A DNA stretch of 64,000 nt, taken from positions 652,632-716,631 of the forward strand of contig NZ_FXXN01000028.1 of NCBI RefSeq assembly GCF_900184795.1, read 5' to 3'. Shown in pieces: positions 31,642 to 39,655 of the stretch (the stretch's first letter is position 1; every line of letters begins with the position of its first letter). The position numbers and the translations under genes are program-made. The stretch is from Magnetospirillum sp. 15-1 (lineage in GTDB: Bacteria; Pseudomonadota; Alphaproteobacteria; Rhodospirillales; Magnetospirillaceae). The notes under the pieces are model-generated. The model searched no databases and was not told the origin of the DNA. It saw only the letters and a program-made list of their open reading frames with translations.

Positions 31642-31980
31642 ATGCCCAAGATGACGTTCATCGCCCCCGACGGAACCCGCAAGGAAGTCGACGCCGCCGA
31701 AGGCCTGTCGGTACTGGAAGTGGCCCACCGCAACAAGATCGAGCTGGAAGGCGCCTGTGAGGGCTCGCTGGCCTGTTCCACCTGTCACGTGGTGGTCGCC
31801 AAGGAATGGTACGACAAGCTGTCGCCCGCCACCGAGGACGAGGAAGACATGCTGGACCTGGCCTTCGGCCTGACCGCCACCTCGCGCCTGGGCTGCCAGA
31901 TCATCATGAGCAAGGATTTGGACGGCCTGGAGGTCACCCTGCCGGCCGCCACCCGCAACATGATGGTCGACAAGAAGTAG
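31642..31980 (+). CDS. fdx: 2Fe-2S ferredoxin of the isc system
   Basis: This 112-residue adrenodoxin-type ferredoxin has cluster cysteines in [10 protein letters not shown] (CX5CX2C) and a fourth in SRLGCQI. It supplies electrons for sulfur reduction during cluster assembly on IscU. AGGAAAAGG lies upstream of the ATG, and the gene follows hscA by 18 bases. Confidence 0.96.
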   Translation: MPKMTFIAPDGTRKEVDAAEGLSVLEVAHRNKIELEGACEGSLACSTCHVVVAKEWYDKLSPATEDEEDMLDLAFGLTATSRLGCQIIMSKDLDGLEVTLPAATRNMMVDKK

Positions 31981-31993
31981 GGAGTGGATGGCG

Positions 31994-32188
31994 ATGAAGT
32001 GGACCGATACCCTCGACATCGCCATCGCCCTGGAGGAAGCGCACGCGGACGCCGACAACGTCAATCTGCGCTTCACCGACCTGCACCAGTGGGTCTGCGA
32101 CCTGCCCGGCTTCGCCGACGACCCCGCCAAGTCCAACGAGAAGATTCTCGAGGCTATCCAGATGGCCTGGATCGACGAGCGGGATTAG
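31994..32188 (+). CDS. iscX: Fe-S assembly protein IscX
   Basis: This 64-residue protein, MKWTDTLDIAIALEEAHADA then FTDLHQWVCDLPGFAD and KSNEKILEAIQMAWIDE, is IscX (YfhJ), a small acidic protein that binds iron and IscS. I place the start at 31994, where GGAG is 9 bases upstream and the sequence matches the E. coli start; an ATG at 31988 is also in frame but only 3 bases from the ribosome site. It closes the isc operon. Confidence 0.93.
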   Translation: MKWTDTLDIAIALEEAHADADNVNLRFTDLHQWVCDLPGFADDPAKSNEKILEAIQMAWIDERD

Positions 32189-32209
32189 TATCCGGGCCAT
32201 CCGTCGTCG

Positions 32210-32230
32210 TCACCGGGCTTGACCCGGTGA
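32210..32230 (+). terminator. Palindromic repeat at the end of the isc operon
   Basis: TCACCGGG-CTTGA-CCCGGTGA begins 21 bases past iscX. This type of short palindrome is common as a dispersed repeat in Alphaproteobacteria. Here it is placed to end or protect the isc transcript. There is no T-run. Confidence 0.55.
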
Positions 32231-32325
32231 TCCACGTGGTGCCACCTGAAAGACTTTGACGCCGCCGAACGGCGCGGATGCCCGGAACACGTCCGGGCGT
32301 GACGCTTGCCATTGGGAAACCGGGA

Positions 32326-33027
32326 ATGAACCCCTTCGCCCTGCTGCCCACCATCGATCTGGCCGCCTTCGCCGCCTTCCTGGCGCTGTGGGTCGGCTAT
32401 ACCGTCATCGCCGATCGCCTGACGCTGGGCGGTCATTCCCTGCTGGCCGCCACGGCGCGGCACCGGCATACCTGGATGCGGGCGCTGTGCGACCGCGAGG
32501 CGCGGGTGGCCGACAGCGCCTTGCTGGGCAATCTGATGCGGGCGGTATCGTTCTTCGCCTCGGCCTCCATCCTGATTCTCGGCGGTCTGGTGGCACTGAT
32601 CGGCTCGGGCGAGCGGGCTTATACCGTGGTGCGCGACCTGCCGCTGGTGGCGCCCATGGCCCAGGGCGCCTTCGAGGCCAAGGTGATGCTGCTGGCCGGC
32701 GTGTTCGTCTACGCCTTCTTCCAGATCACCTGGTCGCTGCGCCAGTTCAATTACTGCTGCATCCTGCTGGGGGCGGCGCCCGAGCCCTCGGCCACGGTCG
32801 AGGCCAAGGACCGCTTCGCCGTGCATGCGGCGCGGCTCAACGCCCTGGCCGCCAACAGCTTCAACCGGGGCCTGCGCGCCTATTACTTCGCGCTGGCCAT
32901 GATGATCTGGTTCTTCCACGCCGGCGCCTTCGTGGCGGCCACCGCCGCCGTGGTGGCGGTGCTCTACCGTCGGGAATTCCGCTCGAAGACGCTCAAGGCG
33001 CTCAACGCGGCGGTGCCGCCGGTCTGA
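32326..33027 (+). CDS. DUF599 membrane protein
   Basis: This 233-residue protein has about four membrane helices (near residues 10-30, 75-97, 120-142 and 195-222). Its conserved segments include WMRALCDREARVADSALLGN, TWSLRQFNYC and ARLNALAANSFNRGLRAYYF. These match DUF599, a membrane family of unknown function. The start MNPFALLPTI at 32326 has GGGA upstream. It follows the isc operon but is separated from it by palindromes. Confidence 0.85.
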   Translation: MNPFALLPTIDLAAFAAFLALWVGYTVIADRLTLGGHSLLAATARHRHTWMRALCDREARVADSALLGNLMRAVSFFASASILILGGLVALIGSGERAYTVVRDLPLVAPMAQGAFEAKVMLLAGVFVYAFFQITWSLRQFNYCCILLGAAPEPSATVEAKDRFAVHAARLNALAANSFNRGLRAYYFALAMMIWFFHAGAFVAATAAVVAVLYRREFRSKTLKALNAAVPPV

Positions 33028-33048
33028 TCGGGCCGTCGCCCCGGCCGG

Positions 33049-33651
33049 CTATTCCGCCAGGGAAATCTTGATGTTGGCTGCCTGCATCAGCTCCTTCCTG
33101 GGCTGGCGCAGGGGCTTGACCGCCACCAGATCGACGATCATCTCGGTGACCACGTTCCGGAGGCCGTCGACCTGCTCGAGGATCTGGGCGGGCATCTGGC
33201 CGGCGAAGCGACGCCGGGGGACCGAATAGGTGACCAGCTCCGGCTGCCAGTCGCCGCGATAGCCGTAATCGGCCCGCCAGTACCAGGGCTGGGAGAAATA
33301 GCCGAAGCTTCGCGCGAAATAGGGCTTCACATGGGTGGGATCGGTCCAGGCGTCGTCATGGGCGCCGTGGGGGACCCTGATCTGCATCTTGGCCCCCGGC
33401 TTGGCGATGCGCCACAGCTCCTGCATCAGGGGCAGGGGATTGGGGATGTGCTCCAGCAGATGGGACAGCAGGAACTCGTCCATGCTGTCGGCCTCGAAGG
33501 GCAGGGGGGTGGTGGCGCACAGCGACAGGTCGGCGACCACGTCCACGCCGGGCAGGGCCATGGAATCCAGATTGATCCAGCCGTCGCGCACATCGCGGCC
33601 GCAGCCGAGATTAAGCTTGGAGGGCGAAGCCGACTTTTTCTTCGAGGCCAT
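33049..33651 (-). CDS. Class I SAM-dependent methyltransferase
   Basis: This 200-residue protein has the SAM-binding motif LNLGCGRDVRDGWINLD, then VDVVADL, and the motif IV/V region MDEFLLSHLLEHIPNPLPLM. It fits methyltransferase domain 11-type proteins often found in surface-polysaccharide or unknown pathways. The start MASKKKSASPSK is basic. It is convergent with the DUF599 gene and divergent from mnmA. The substrate is unknown. Confidence 0.85.
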   Translation of the reverse strand: MASKKKSASPSKLNLGCGRDVRDGWINLDSMALPGVDVVADLSLCATTPLPFEADSMDEFLLSHLLEHIPNPLPLMQELWRIAKPGAKMQIRVPHGAHDDAWTDPTHVKPYFARSFGYFSQPWYWRADYGYRGDWQPELVTYSVPRRRFAGQMPAQILEQVDGLRNVVTEMIVDLVAVKPLRQPRKELMQAANIKISLAE

Positions 33652-33746
33652 GGGACCGGTCCGGACGAGGGGGGAAATGACGGCCCAGTTCTACAGGCAC
33701 CACGGCCTCGTTGCAACGCGCCCCGCCCATCCCCTACAAGGAGGGT

Positions 33747-34868
33747 ATGAACAGTCTCGACATCGACAAGCCCGTTTCGGCCACCCGCGTGGTGGTCGCC
33801 ATGTCGGGCGGGGTGGATTCCTCGGCGACCGCGGCGCTGCTGAAGGAGCAGGGCTACGACGTGGTCGGCGTCACGCTGCAACTCTACGACATGGCGGCCA
33901 GCGGCATCGAGCCCGGCGCCTGCCGCCCCAACACCTGCTGCGCCGGCAAGGACATCCACGACGCCCGCGCCGTGGCCGATGCCCTGGGCATTCCCCATTA
34001 CGTGCTGGATTTCGAGGAGACCTTCCGCAAGGACGTGGTCGAGCGCTTCGCCCAGACCTATCTGGCGGCGCGCACTCCGGTCCCTTGTGTCGAATGCAAC
34101 CGCACGGTCAAGTTCCGCGACCTGGCCGGCGTGGCCCGCGACCTGGGCGCCGACGTCCTGGCCACCGGCCATTACGTCCGCCGGCGCTCGGGTCCCCGGG
34201 GGGCGGAGATGTGGACCGGCCGCGATCCGGGGCGCGACCAGAGCTATTTCCTGTTCGCCACCACCAGGACCCAGCTGGATTTCCTGCGCTTTCCCTTAGG
34301 GAATATGGCGGGCAAGGACGAGACGCGGGCCATCGCGGCGCGCCACCGCCTGCCGGTGGCCGCCAAGCGCGACAGCCAGGACATCTGCTTCGTACCCGAC
34401 GGCGACTATGCCGGGCTGGTCACCCGCCTGCACCCCGACGCGGCGCGGCCGGGCGAGATCGTCGACACCTCGGGCAAGGTGCTGGGCCGCCATCCGGGGC
34501 TGATCCACTACACCATCGGCCAGCGCAGGGGCCTCGGCCTGGGCGGCGGCCCGCCGCTCTACGTGGTAGCACTGGAGCCCGACACCGGCAGGGTGGTGGT
34601 CGGCGGCCGCCAGGATCTGAACTGCCCCACGGTCCATGTGGAGGCGGTCAACTGGCTGGGCGGCGACGAGACGGAGCTGCGCGTCGCCGTCAAGGTCCGC
34701 TCCACCCGCCCGCCGGCCCCGGCCCTGCTGCGCCGCCTGCCCGATGATCGGGCCGAGGTGATTCTCGACGAGCCGGAACAAGGCGTCGCCCCCGGCCAGG
34801 CCTGTGTTTTCTACCAGGACGAACGCGTGCTGGGCGGCGGCTGGATCACACCTGCGAGAGAGGCTTGA
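33747..34868 (+). CDS. mnmA: tRNA-uridine 2-sulfurtransferase MnmA
   Basis: This 373-residue enzyme makes 2-thiouridine at the wobble base of Lys, Glu and Gln tRNAs, using sulfur originating from IscS. The PP-loop ATP site is [16 protein letters not shown]. The first catalytic cysteine is in [12 protein letters not shown] and the second in [13 protein letters not shown]. The strong ribosome site AAGGAGG precedes the ATG at 33747, so the upstream in-frame start at 33711 is rejected. Its stop overlaps the -35 box of the tRNA-Met promoter. Confidence 0.96.
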   Translation: MNSLDIDKPVSATRVVVAMSGGVDSSATAALLKEQGYDVVGVTLQLYDMAASGIEPGACRPNTCCAGKDIHDARAVADALGIPHYVLDFEETFRKDVVERFAQTYLAARTPVPCVECNRTVKFRDLAGVARDLGADVLATGHYVRRRSGPRGAEMWTGRDPGRDQSYFLFATTRTQLDFLRFPLGNMAGKDETRAIAARHRLPVAAKRDSQDICFVPDGDYAGLVTRLHPDAARPGEIVDTSGKVLGRHPGLIHYTIGQRRGLGLGGGPPLYVVALEPDTGRVVVGGRQDLNCPTVHVEAVNWLGGDETELRVAVKVRSTRPPAPALLRRLPDDRAEVILDEPEQGVAPGQACVFYQDERVLGGGWITPAREA

Positions 34869-34893
34869 CAGCAATCGCCCGGACCATTATACG
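34865..34893 (+). promoter_or_regulatory. Promoter of tRNA-Met
   Basis: A consensus -35 box TTGACA at 34865-34870 (overlapping the mnmA stop) and TATACG at 34888-34893 are separated by 17 bases. The tRNA begins 19 bases downstream. Confidence 0.75.
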
Positions 34894-34911
34894 AACCGCT
34901 CTCGACGCGAT

Positions 34912-34988
34912 GGCGGGGTAGCTCAGCTGGTTAGAGCACGGGAATCATAATCCTGGGGTCGGGGGTTCAAGTCCCTCTCCCGCTACCA
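34912..34988 (+). tRNA. tRNA-Met (CAT), elongator
   Basis: This 77-base cloverleaf has acceptor strand GGCGGGG pairing with TCCCGCT (a G-U closing pair), a D-arm GCTC/GAGC and an anticodon arm CGGGA-ATCATAA-TCCTG with CAT at 34-36. Its T-arm is GGGGG-TTCAAGT-CCCTC, followed by discriminator A and an encoded CCA. The sequence resembles elongator tRNA-Met more than initiator or the lysidine-type Ile tRNA. Its 3' half is the insertion site of the element that follows. Confidence 0.93.
34941..34988 (+). other. Left attachment-site copy (within tRNA-Met)
   Basis: The last 48 bases of tRNA-Met, from the anticodon stem (GGAATCATAATCCTGGGGTC) to the CCA end, recur at 46042-46089 with a single G/T difference in the T-stem. 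This defines the crossover region used by the integrase. Confidence 0.9.
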
Positions 34989-34994
34989 ATTAAA

Positions 34995-35030
34995 TCAAGG
35001 GGTTAGCTCAGAAATGGGCTAACCCCTTGA
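34995..35030 (+). terminator. tRNA-Met terminator
   Basis: A perfect 13-bp stem (TCAAGGGGTTAGC with GCTAACCCCTTGA) and 10-base loop are followed by TCGTTTTT. A diverged copy follows the right attachment site at 46106-46139. Confidence 0.88.
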
Positions 35031-35044
35031 TCGTTTTTGGGCGT

Positions 35045-35234
35045 CTAGGGGACATTCTAGGGGACAAAAACGGCAGGGGACGGGGGGCTTGGCTCGGCCA
35101 ATGCGGCGGGTTCCTCGGTCTTGCTCGCTTTATCTGGGTTTTCGAGGGCTTCCATCGGCCCGGATTTCTTGTTCCCCACCGATGGTGAGGCCGGGCCGTT
35201 TGTCCCCTAGGCGTCCCCTAAGAACGTCCCCTAA
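35045..35234. repeat. CTAGGGGAC repeats, left end of element; no gene in 34989-35368
   Basis: Three direct copies lie at 35045-35053, 35057-35065 and 35074-35081 (the last CAGGGGAC). Three inverted copies lie at 35202-35210, 35213-35221 and 35226-35234. The same motif recurs three times before the integrase at the other end. Such clusters inside each att end look like arm-type integrase or excisionase binding sites. The remainder of the 380-base gap holds the tRNA terminator, a run of nine G near 35244 and a low-quality open frame that I do not accept. Confidence 0.65.
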
Positions 35235-35368
35235 AGCCTGTTGGGGGGGGGCGCCTGCCACTGGCGAAGCTCTCGACAGGTACGCGACCATGGCGCTACC
35301 ATTTCCCTGCCTACCGGTGCGGCTTTTTAACCGGGGCATCGCGATGCCTCCCGAGAGGGAGAAATCCG

Positions 35369-35593
35369 ATGATCCAGTTTGATAAGCGGCTCGTGTCGAA
35401 GAAAGAGCTCAAGAGCGTCTGCGGCATCCCGTATACGCCTCAACATATCGGGCGGCTCGAAGCGGCGGGGAAATTCCCCAAGCGGGTAAACCTTGGTCCG
35501 GGTCGGGTCGCGTGGGTGATGTCCGAGGTGGATGCGTGGGTGAGTGAGCGTATTGCCGAACGCGATACACCCTCTCACGAGACTTCCTTTTGA
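35369..35593 (+). CDS. AlpA-like excisionase / DNA-binding protein
   Basis: This 74-residue protein begins MIQFDKRLVSKKELKSVCGI, then YTPQHIGRLEAAGKFPKRVN and VAWVMSEVDAWVSERIAERD. This is the MerR-type helix-turn-helix of AlpA proteins, which act as excisionase or activate integrase in P4-like elements. AGGGAG lies about 9 bases before the ATG. Its position just inside the left att, with the integrase at the right, fits a recombination directionality factor. Confidence 0.88.
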   Translation: MIQFDKRLVSKKELKSVCGIPYTPQHIGRLEAAGKFPKRVNLGPGRVAWVMSEVDAWVSERIAERDTPSHETSF

Positions 35594-35687
35594 CGGGGCG
35601 GGGGCTGGCCGGTGTGCACAACCGGCCAGCCCCGTTTTCTTCCAGCCGCAGATTCGGTTATTCTGCGGACATTCAGGGGGGGGGATT

Positions 35688-36341
35688 TTGCTCTCGGAAG
35701 TCAACGAGCGAGGATACGCCTTTTTGGGCGGCTATCGCCCCGAACAGCCAACCTCTGTCATATCGAGCTGCTTAGGCGAGCCGGTTGCATTGGGGGTGAC
35801 TGGGCCGGTCCATATGCTTTGTCCGACTCAGGCAGATGACGCCCCGCCGAATACATACAGCGGTAATTTTGGCGTTGGCCCATTTCCGATGCATACAGAT
35901 TTGGCCCATTGGCAGGTGCCCCCGCGTTACCTACTCTTGCGCTGCCTCGTGGGGTTCGAGGACGTGGCAACGCTCATAACAGACGGCTTCGAGCTGATTG
36001 GGAAAATGGGCGCAGTTCATGCGACCCGTACAATTATGAAGCCGCGAAGGCCCGTAGCCGGAGGACTGCAACTCCTTCATCTTTTTCAAAAGACCCGGTG
36101 TGGTTCCTTCCGGATACGGTGGGACGAGTTGTTTCTACGTTCTGGCTCCGAGGCTGGGGAGTTTGGAATGAGGGCGTTTCGGAACATTTTGTGTGAAGCG
36201 CACACTGCGGCTATCTCCCTGAAAAATAGGGGTGATACCCTCATATTGGATAATTGGAGAATGATTCACGGGCGTTCCGCCGTGCCAATGCATTGTTATT
36301 CACGTACAATCGAGCGCGTTTACCTCAAGGATCTCCACTGA
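35688..36341 (+). CDS. Fe(II)/2-oxoglutarate dioxygenase, TauD/clavaminate synthase-like
   Basis: This protein of about 217 residues has the non-haem iron ligands in MHTDLAHW (H69, D71) and a distal His in LILDNWRMIHGRS (H194). The 2-oxoglutarate-binding arginine follows in YSRTIERVYL (R206 or R210). These are the hallmarks of the TauD/Gab/clavaminate synthase fold. It is shorter than TauD itself (about 280). The likely start is TTG at 35688 after a G-rich ribosome site; no ATG fits. Its stop overlaps the ATG of the HEPN-like gene (TGATG), so the two are translationally coupled. The substrate is unknown; it could be a small molecule, a protein side chain or a nucleic acid. Base composition is AT-richer than the host. 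Confidence 0.76.
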   Translation: MLSEVNERGYAFLGGYRPEQPTSVISSCLGEPVALGVTGPVHMLCPTQADDAPPNTYSGNFGVGPFPMHTDLAHWQVPPRYLLLRCLVGFEDVATLITDGFELIGKMGAVHATRTIMKPRRPVAGGLQLLHLFQKTRCGSFRIRWDELFLRSGSEAGEFGMRAFRNILCEAHTAAISLKNRGDTLILDNWRMIHGRSAVPMHCYSRTIERVYLKDLH

Positions 36342-37285
36342 TGAATACGCCAGAGCCACTCGTAATGAGCTGGGATAGTGACGCTCTATTCGCCAAAGCG
36401 CAGCGGTATGCCGAAGAAATGCTTCTGTATACGCACGATGATTGGCGTTGTGGGCTTTGGTCTAGCTTCGTTCTCGAAGTTATTGCGCGCGCAGCGCTGG
36501 CGCACATCAATCCTGTTCTCCTTGCTGAGGCTGATGACAGAAATAATATTTATTATTCAATTGGCTTGAAGCCGACGAAGCAAAAATTCTCGCCAAAATC
36601 TATTGCTATTACTGATGTTTTTACTCGTCTATCTGAGTTGATTCCTGAGTTTGTTCCTCTTAAAGAGCCGAGTGCAACGCTTGTTGGTAAGCGAAATTCT
36701 GAGCTACATTCAGCGGAGGCCCCCTTTGACGCGGGAAGCTCATCGTGGCTTGCCTCATTTTACCAAGCCTGTGATGTCCTTCTTCAATCGATGGGGCATT
36801 CCTTAGCCGATCTAATTGGTTCTGAGGAAGCCGATGTTGCAGGAAAGGTTGTCGCCGCAGCAAAAGATGAGGCGGCGAAAGCTGTGGCCGGGCTTATCAA
36901 GGCACATCAAACTGTTTGGTCTCAGAAAGATGAAGAAGATCAGGAAAAGCTGAAGGCAAAATCTGTTTCCTGGGCGATGAGAAGCGTTGGGCATGTCGTG
37001 TCATGCCCATCCTGCGGGGCGCAGTCTCTATTGACTGGAGATCCTGTCTCATCACCCAAAAAGACGATTGATGGTGATGTTATTACCGAGAAGCAGCAGC
37101 ATCTTCCAAGTAAATTTCAATGCATTGCTTGCGGCTTGAAGATTTCCGGTCTTCCGCAGCTAACGGCATGCGGTATTGGGGATAAGTATACAAATACGGT
37201 TGTTTACCATGCGGCTGAATATTATGCTGAGCCTGATGATGATGATTATGCCGGTTACGATGATGACAATAATGAGCCATATTAG
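36341..37285 (+). CDS. HEPN-like protein with C-terminal zinc ribbon
   Basis: This 314-residue protein has a helical N-terminal region (WRCGLWSSFVLEVIARAALA, residues 35-54) and the motif KRNSELHS, in which R118-N-x3-H123 matches the RX4-6H active site of HEPN ribonucleases. The C-terminal part has CPSCG and CIACG pairs (about residues 226-285) forming a zinc ribbon, then a very acidic tail (PDDDDYAGYDDDNNEPY). HEPN proteins are often RNA-cutting toxins or defence effectors. The gene is coupled by a 1-base overlap to the dioxygenase. Function as a system is inference; the HEPN assignment rests on the motif and helix pattern only. Confidence 0.65.
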   Translation: MNTPEPLVMSWDSDALFAKAQRYAEEMLLYTHDDWRCGLWSSFVLEVIARAALAHINPVLLAEADDRNNIYYSIGLKPTKQKFSPKSIAITDVFTRLSELIPEFVPLKEPSATLVGKRNSELHSAEAPFDAGSSSWLASFYQACDVLLQSMGHSLADLIGSEEADVAGKVVAAAKDEAAKAVAGLIKAHQTVWSQKDEEDQEKLKAKSVSWAMRSVGHVVSCPSCGAQSLLTGDPVSSPKKTIDGDVITEKQQHLPSKFQCIACGLKISGLPQLTACGIGDKYTNTVVYHAAEYYAEPDDDDYAGYDDDNNEPY

Positions 37286-37334
37286 GAGCAATGGGTGCTT
37301 GACGCTCGTAGCTGTCACCATTTCCCATTGCTCC
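37285..37334. terminator. Inverted repeat between HEPN-like and rep genes
   Basis: GGAGCAATGGG and CCCATTGCTCC are perfect 11-bp arms separated by 28 bases. They lie across the stop codons of two convergent genes and may terminate transcription both ways. Confidence 0.5.
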
Positions 37335-38574
37335 TTGTCCTGATAAAGTCTGCCGCCTTCGCCCGTAAGATTGGGTCGGCCACCCATGTCTCCCCGCCCT
37401 CGAACCGCTTGGCAACGATGCCAGTAACAGTCCCGGCAAGGTGTTCGCGGAATCCCTGTTCCAGGGCTTGCCGCTCGTCCTCGGGCAGTCCGTCGATAAA
37501 CGCCATGATGGCGGCTTTCTCGCGGGCACTGTCCGCCTTGCGTCCCTCCGCTGTCTTGGCCTCATGATCCTGGCGCTCGCGCTCGGCCTCTCGCTCGTTT
37601 TCGCGGGCCTGGGATTGCTCCTGTGAGAATAGGGTGGGTTGCGGTCGCCAATCCTCCTCAATGGCCTTTCTGAGCCATCCGGCGGGGTTCTCGATCTTCT
37701 CCTTGCCCTTGAGCCTGCGGGCGAGGTCGGTGGTGGCCCATTCCACAAGCTCCGGCTCGTGAGCCTGGACGATGGCGCGGGCGGCTTCCTCGGCCATGCC
37801 GTGGGCCGTCAGGCGGGCGACGAGGCGGGCAAGGCGAGGATCGTCGCGCAGCGGGTCGGGGGTATCGGCGCGAGGGTTCTTGGTGATGCGGAAGCGCAGC
37901 GCCACCACCTTGCGGCCTTTCTTGATTTCCTCGTACTCGAAAGCTATATCGGTCTTGGCGTTGATCTCGCGCCGCGCCATATCGACGATGCGCACCCGCA
38001 AATCCTTGTAGAAGCGGTAATCCTCCGGCCCGATGCCGCAGAATCAGCGCAGATCGGCGACGGAGACAACGCGGCTGCCGATGCCCTGGTATTGCTTCAG
38101 CAGCTCATAGAGGCGGATGGCGTAGGCGCTTTTTACGCCGATGACGTATTTGAGCGCCACGGTGGTGTAGTTCTTGCGGATATCCAGCAGATAGGGGATG
38201 AGCGCCGGGGCAAGGCAGATTTCCACCACGCCCTCGTTAAACTGATATTCGGCCGAGGCAATCCAGGTGGCCTGGATGATGACGTTGCGGCTGATGTCCT
38301 CAATGTCGATCTCGCGCTTGCGCAAGCGGCCCGTCACTTCGATGATTTCGCGATAGAGCCGCCCGCCGCCGTCCGAAATGCCGATCAGCTTGGCAAGGTC
38401 GGCGATCCGCACCCGGTAGCGTTTGAAATCCGTGTCCTCCGGTTTGATCTCGGAAAACAGCCACAGCAAAAGGCGTTGCTCTTGCAAGGTAAGGCGATAG
38501 CGGGCCTCGATCAAATGATTGTGGCGCTTCACCAATGCCTTTTCCTTCGGCTTGGTGACGATGATATCCGGCAT
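37315..38574 (-). pseudogene. Rep_3-family plasmid replication initiator, interrupted by TGA
   Basis: The first part (38574-38044, 176 residues) begins MPDIIVTKPKEKALVKRHNH and has the first winged helix, LIEARYRLTLQEQRLLLWLF. It reaches YVIGVKSAYAIRLYELLKQY and stops after VADLR at a TGA. The same frame continues without a break as FCGIGPEDYRFYKDLRVRIV and KKGRKVVALRFRITKNPRAD to 37315. That is the second winged helix of Rep_3 (RepB/RepE-type) initiators plus a long charged tail. A single substitution (for example TGG or CGA to TGA) explains the break. Five iterons lie just upstream. It is either inactivated, or makes two fragments by re-initiation; a sequencing error is possible. Confidence 0.85.
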
Positions 38575-38680
38575 GGCGAGTATTTATAAGTAATGCCGTG
38601 ATTTTATGGATAATGGGACACGAGTCAAATTTTTGTCCCATTTCAGCGCTTTCCGCATTGTCGTGCGGTTTCTTCGGCAA

Positions 38681-38786
38681 CGGGGAATTTGTCCTACTTC
38701 ACGGGGAATATGTCCTATATCACGGGGAAAACGTCCCACTTCCACGGGGTATTTGTCCCACTTGGCGGGGAATGTGTCCCATTTCA
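38681..38786. repeat. Five tandem iterons, replication origin; no gene in 38575-39097
   Basis: Five head-to-tail repeats start at 38681, 38702, 38723, 38745 and 38766 with lengths 21, 21, 22, 21 and 21. Their consensus is CGGGGAATWTGTCCCACTTCA. They lie about 110-210 bases upstream of the rep start, followed at 38820-38870 by an AT-rich stretch. This is the standard layout of an iteron-controlled plasmid origin. A partial copy of the TGTCCCATTTCA half lies at about 38633-38645. No coding frame is supported in this gap. Confidence 0.88.
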
Positions 38787-39097
38787 GCAACGGAGTTGGC
38801 TTGAAATAGCGGAAATCCCAGGGCGTAAACTATTATAAAGATTGTATAATATTTACAACAACGCGCACGGGGCGCGTCTTGAGTTGTTGTTTTTGAATTT
38901 TGGTTCTTTGGCCCCTTCGGGGGAATTGAAAATAAGCCGATTTCAGGGGCGTTTGTCGTTTTCACGGTGTTCGCCCTGGCTCGAAGGTCAAACGGCTCTG
39001 TATGGGCCGGAAAATGGGCAAATTTCGCCCCTCTATCATCCGAACAACCGCCGGAATAATCCCGGCTTGCCATTCGGCGGCGGCAAAAGCCGGGTGG

Positions 39098-39649
39098 TCA
39101 GATCGTCGTGGCGCTGGCGCAGATCAGCGGAATCTCGATCCGGCTGACGGTTTGGATGTGGCTGAATTCCTCGTTGCGGAGGCGGCTTTGCATCACGTCG
39201 CGATCCATCGCCAGCCGGTCGCGCAAAACCTCGTGCTGCCGCTCATTCTCGCGGTGCCGTTCCGTCACTTCGGCAAGCTCGATTTCCAGGCGCGAGCGTT
39301 CGCGCTCCTCGGAGAGCTTCAGATTGCGGGCGACGATGTTTTCGACGATGCGATAGAACGCGCCGATGATCTCGCGCTCTTCGATCTCCTCAAGGGTCAG
39401 CTCGTGCCGAAGGGCATGGTATTTGAAGTCGAGCGCCTTTTCCTGTGGGCCGTATTGGTGCTCCAGCTCGCGCAGACGGACGGCGAATTCCCCTTCGATC
39501 CGGGCGGTGCGCAGTGCGATTTCCTGGTTGGCTTCGGCCAGTTGCACCCGGTATTCGTTTTGCCGCTCCAGGCGTTCCAAAGCGCCCCGGTGCCGGGAAT
39601 CGTTGGCGGCGGTGACGAGTTCCAACCGGTCGGATTTATCCAAGGTCAT
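39098..39649 (-). CDS. Coiled-coil protein of unknown function
   Basis: This 183-residue, highly charged protein has continuous heptad-like helices (LERLERQNEYRVQLAEANQE, RLRELEHQYGPQEKALDFKY, RSRLEIELAEVTERHRENER). It has no signal peptide or membrane segment. It lies 6 bases after the membrane coiled-coil gene at 39656, so they form one operon read toward the iterons. I recognise no family; a plasmid-maintenance or structural partner role is possible but unsupported. Confidence 0.72.
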   Translation of the reverse strand: MTLDKSDRLELVTAANDSRHRGALERLERQNEYRVQLAEANQEIALRTARIEGEFAVRLRELEHQYGPQEKALDFKYHALRHELTLEEIEEREIIGAFYRIVENIVARNLKLSEERERSRLEIELAEVTERHRENERQHEVLRDRLAMDRDVMQSRLRNEEFSHIQTVSRIEIPLICASATTI

Positions 39650-39655
39650 CGGCCC

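Noticed and set aside
35089-35382. A 97-residue open frame between the att and the excisionase gene
   Set aside because: It runs through the CTAGGGGAC repeats and a poly-G tract, has no ribosome site and overlaps the better-supported AlpA-like gene.
38044-38046. TGA in rep read as selenocysteine or as a programmed readthrough
   Set aside because: No selenocysteine hairpin is evident after the codon, and Rep_3 proteins do not use one. A point mutation or sequencing error is simpler.
38681-38786. Possible CRISPR array
   Set aside because: The repeats are contiguous 21-22 bp units with no unique spacers and lie beside a Rep_3 gene, so they are iterons.
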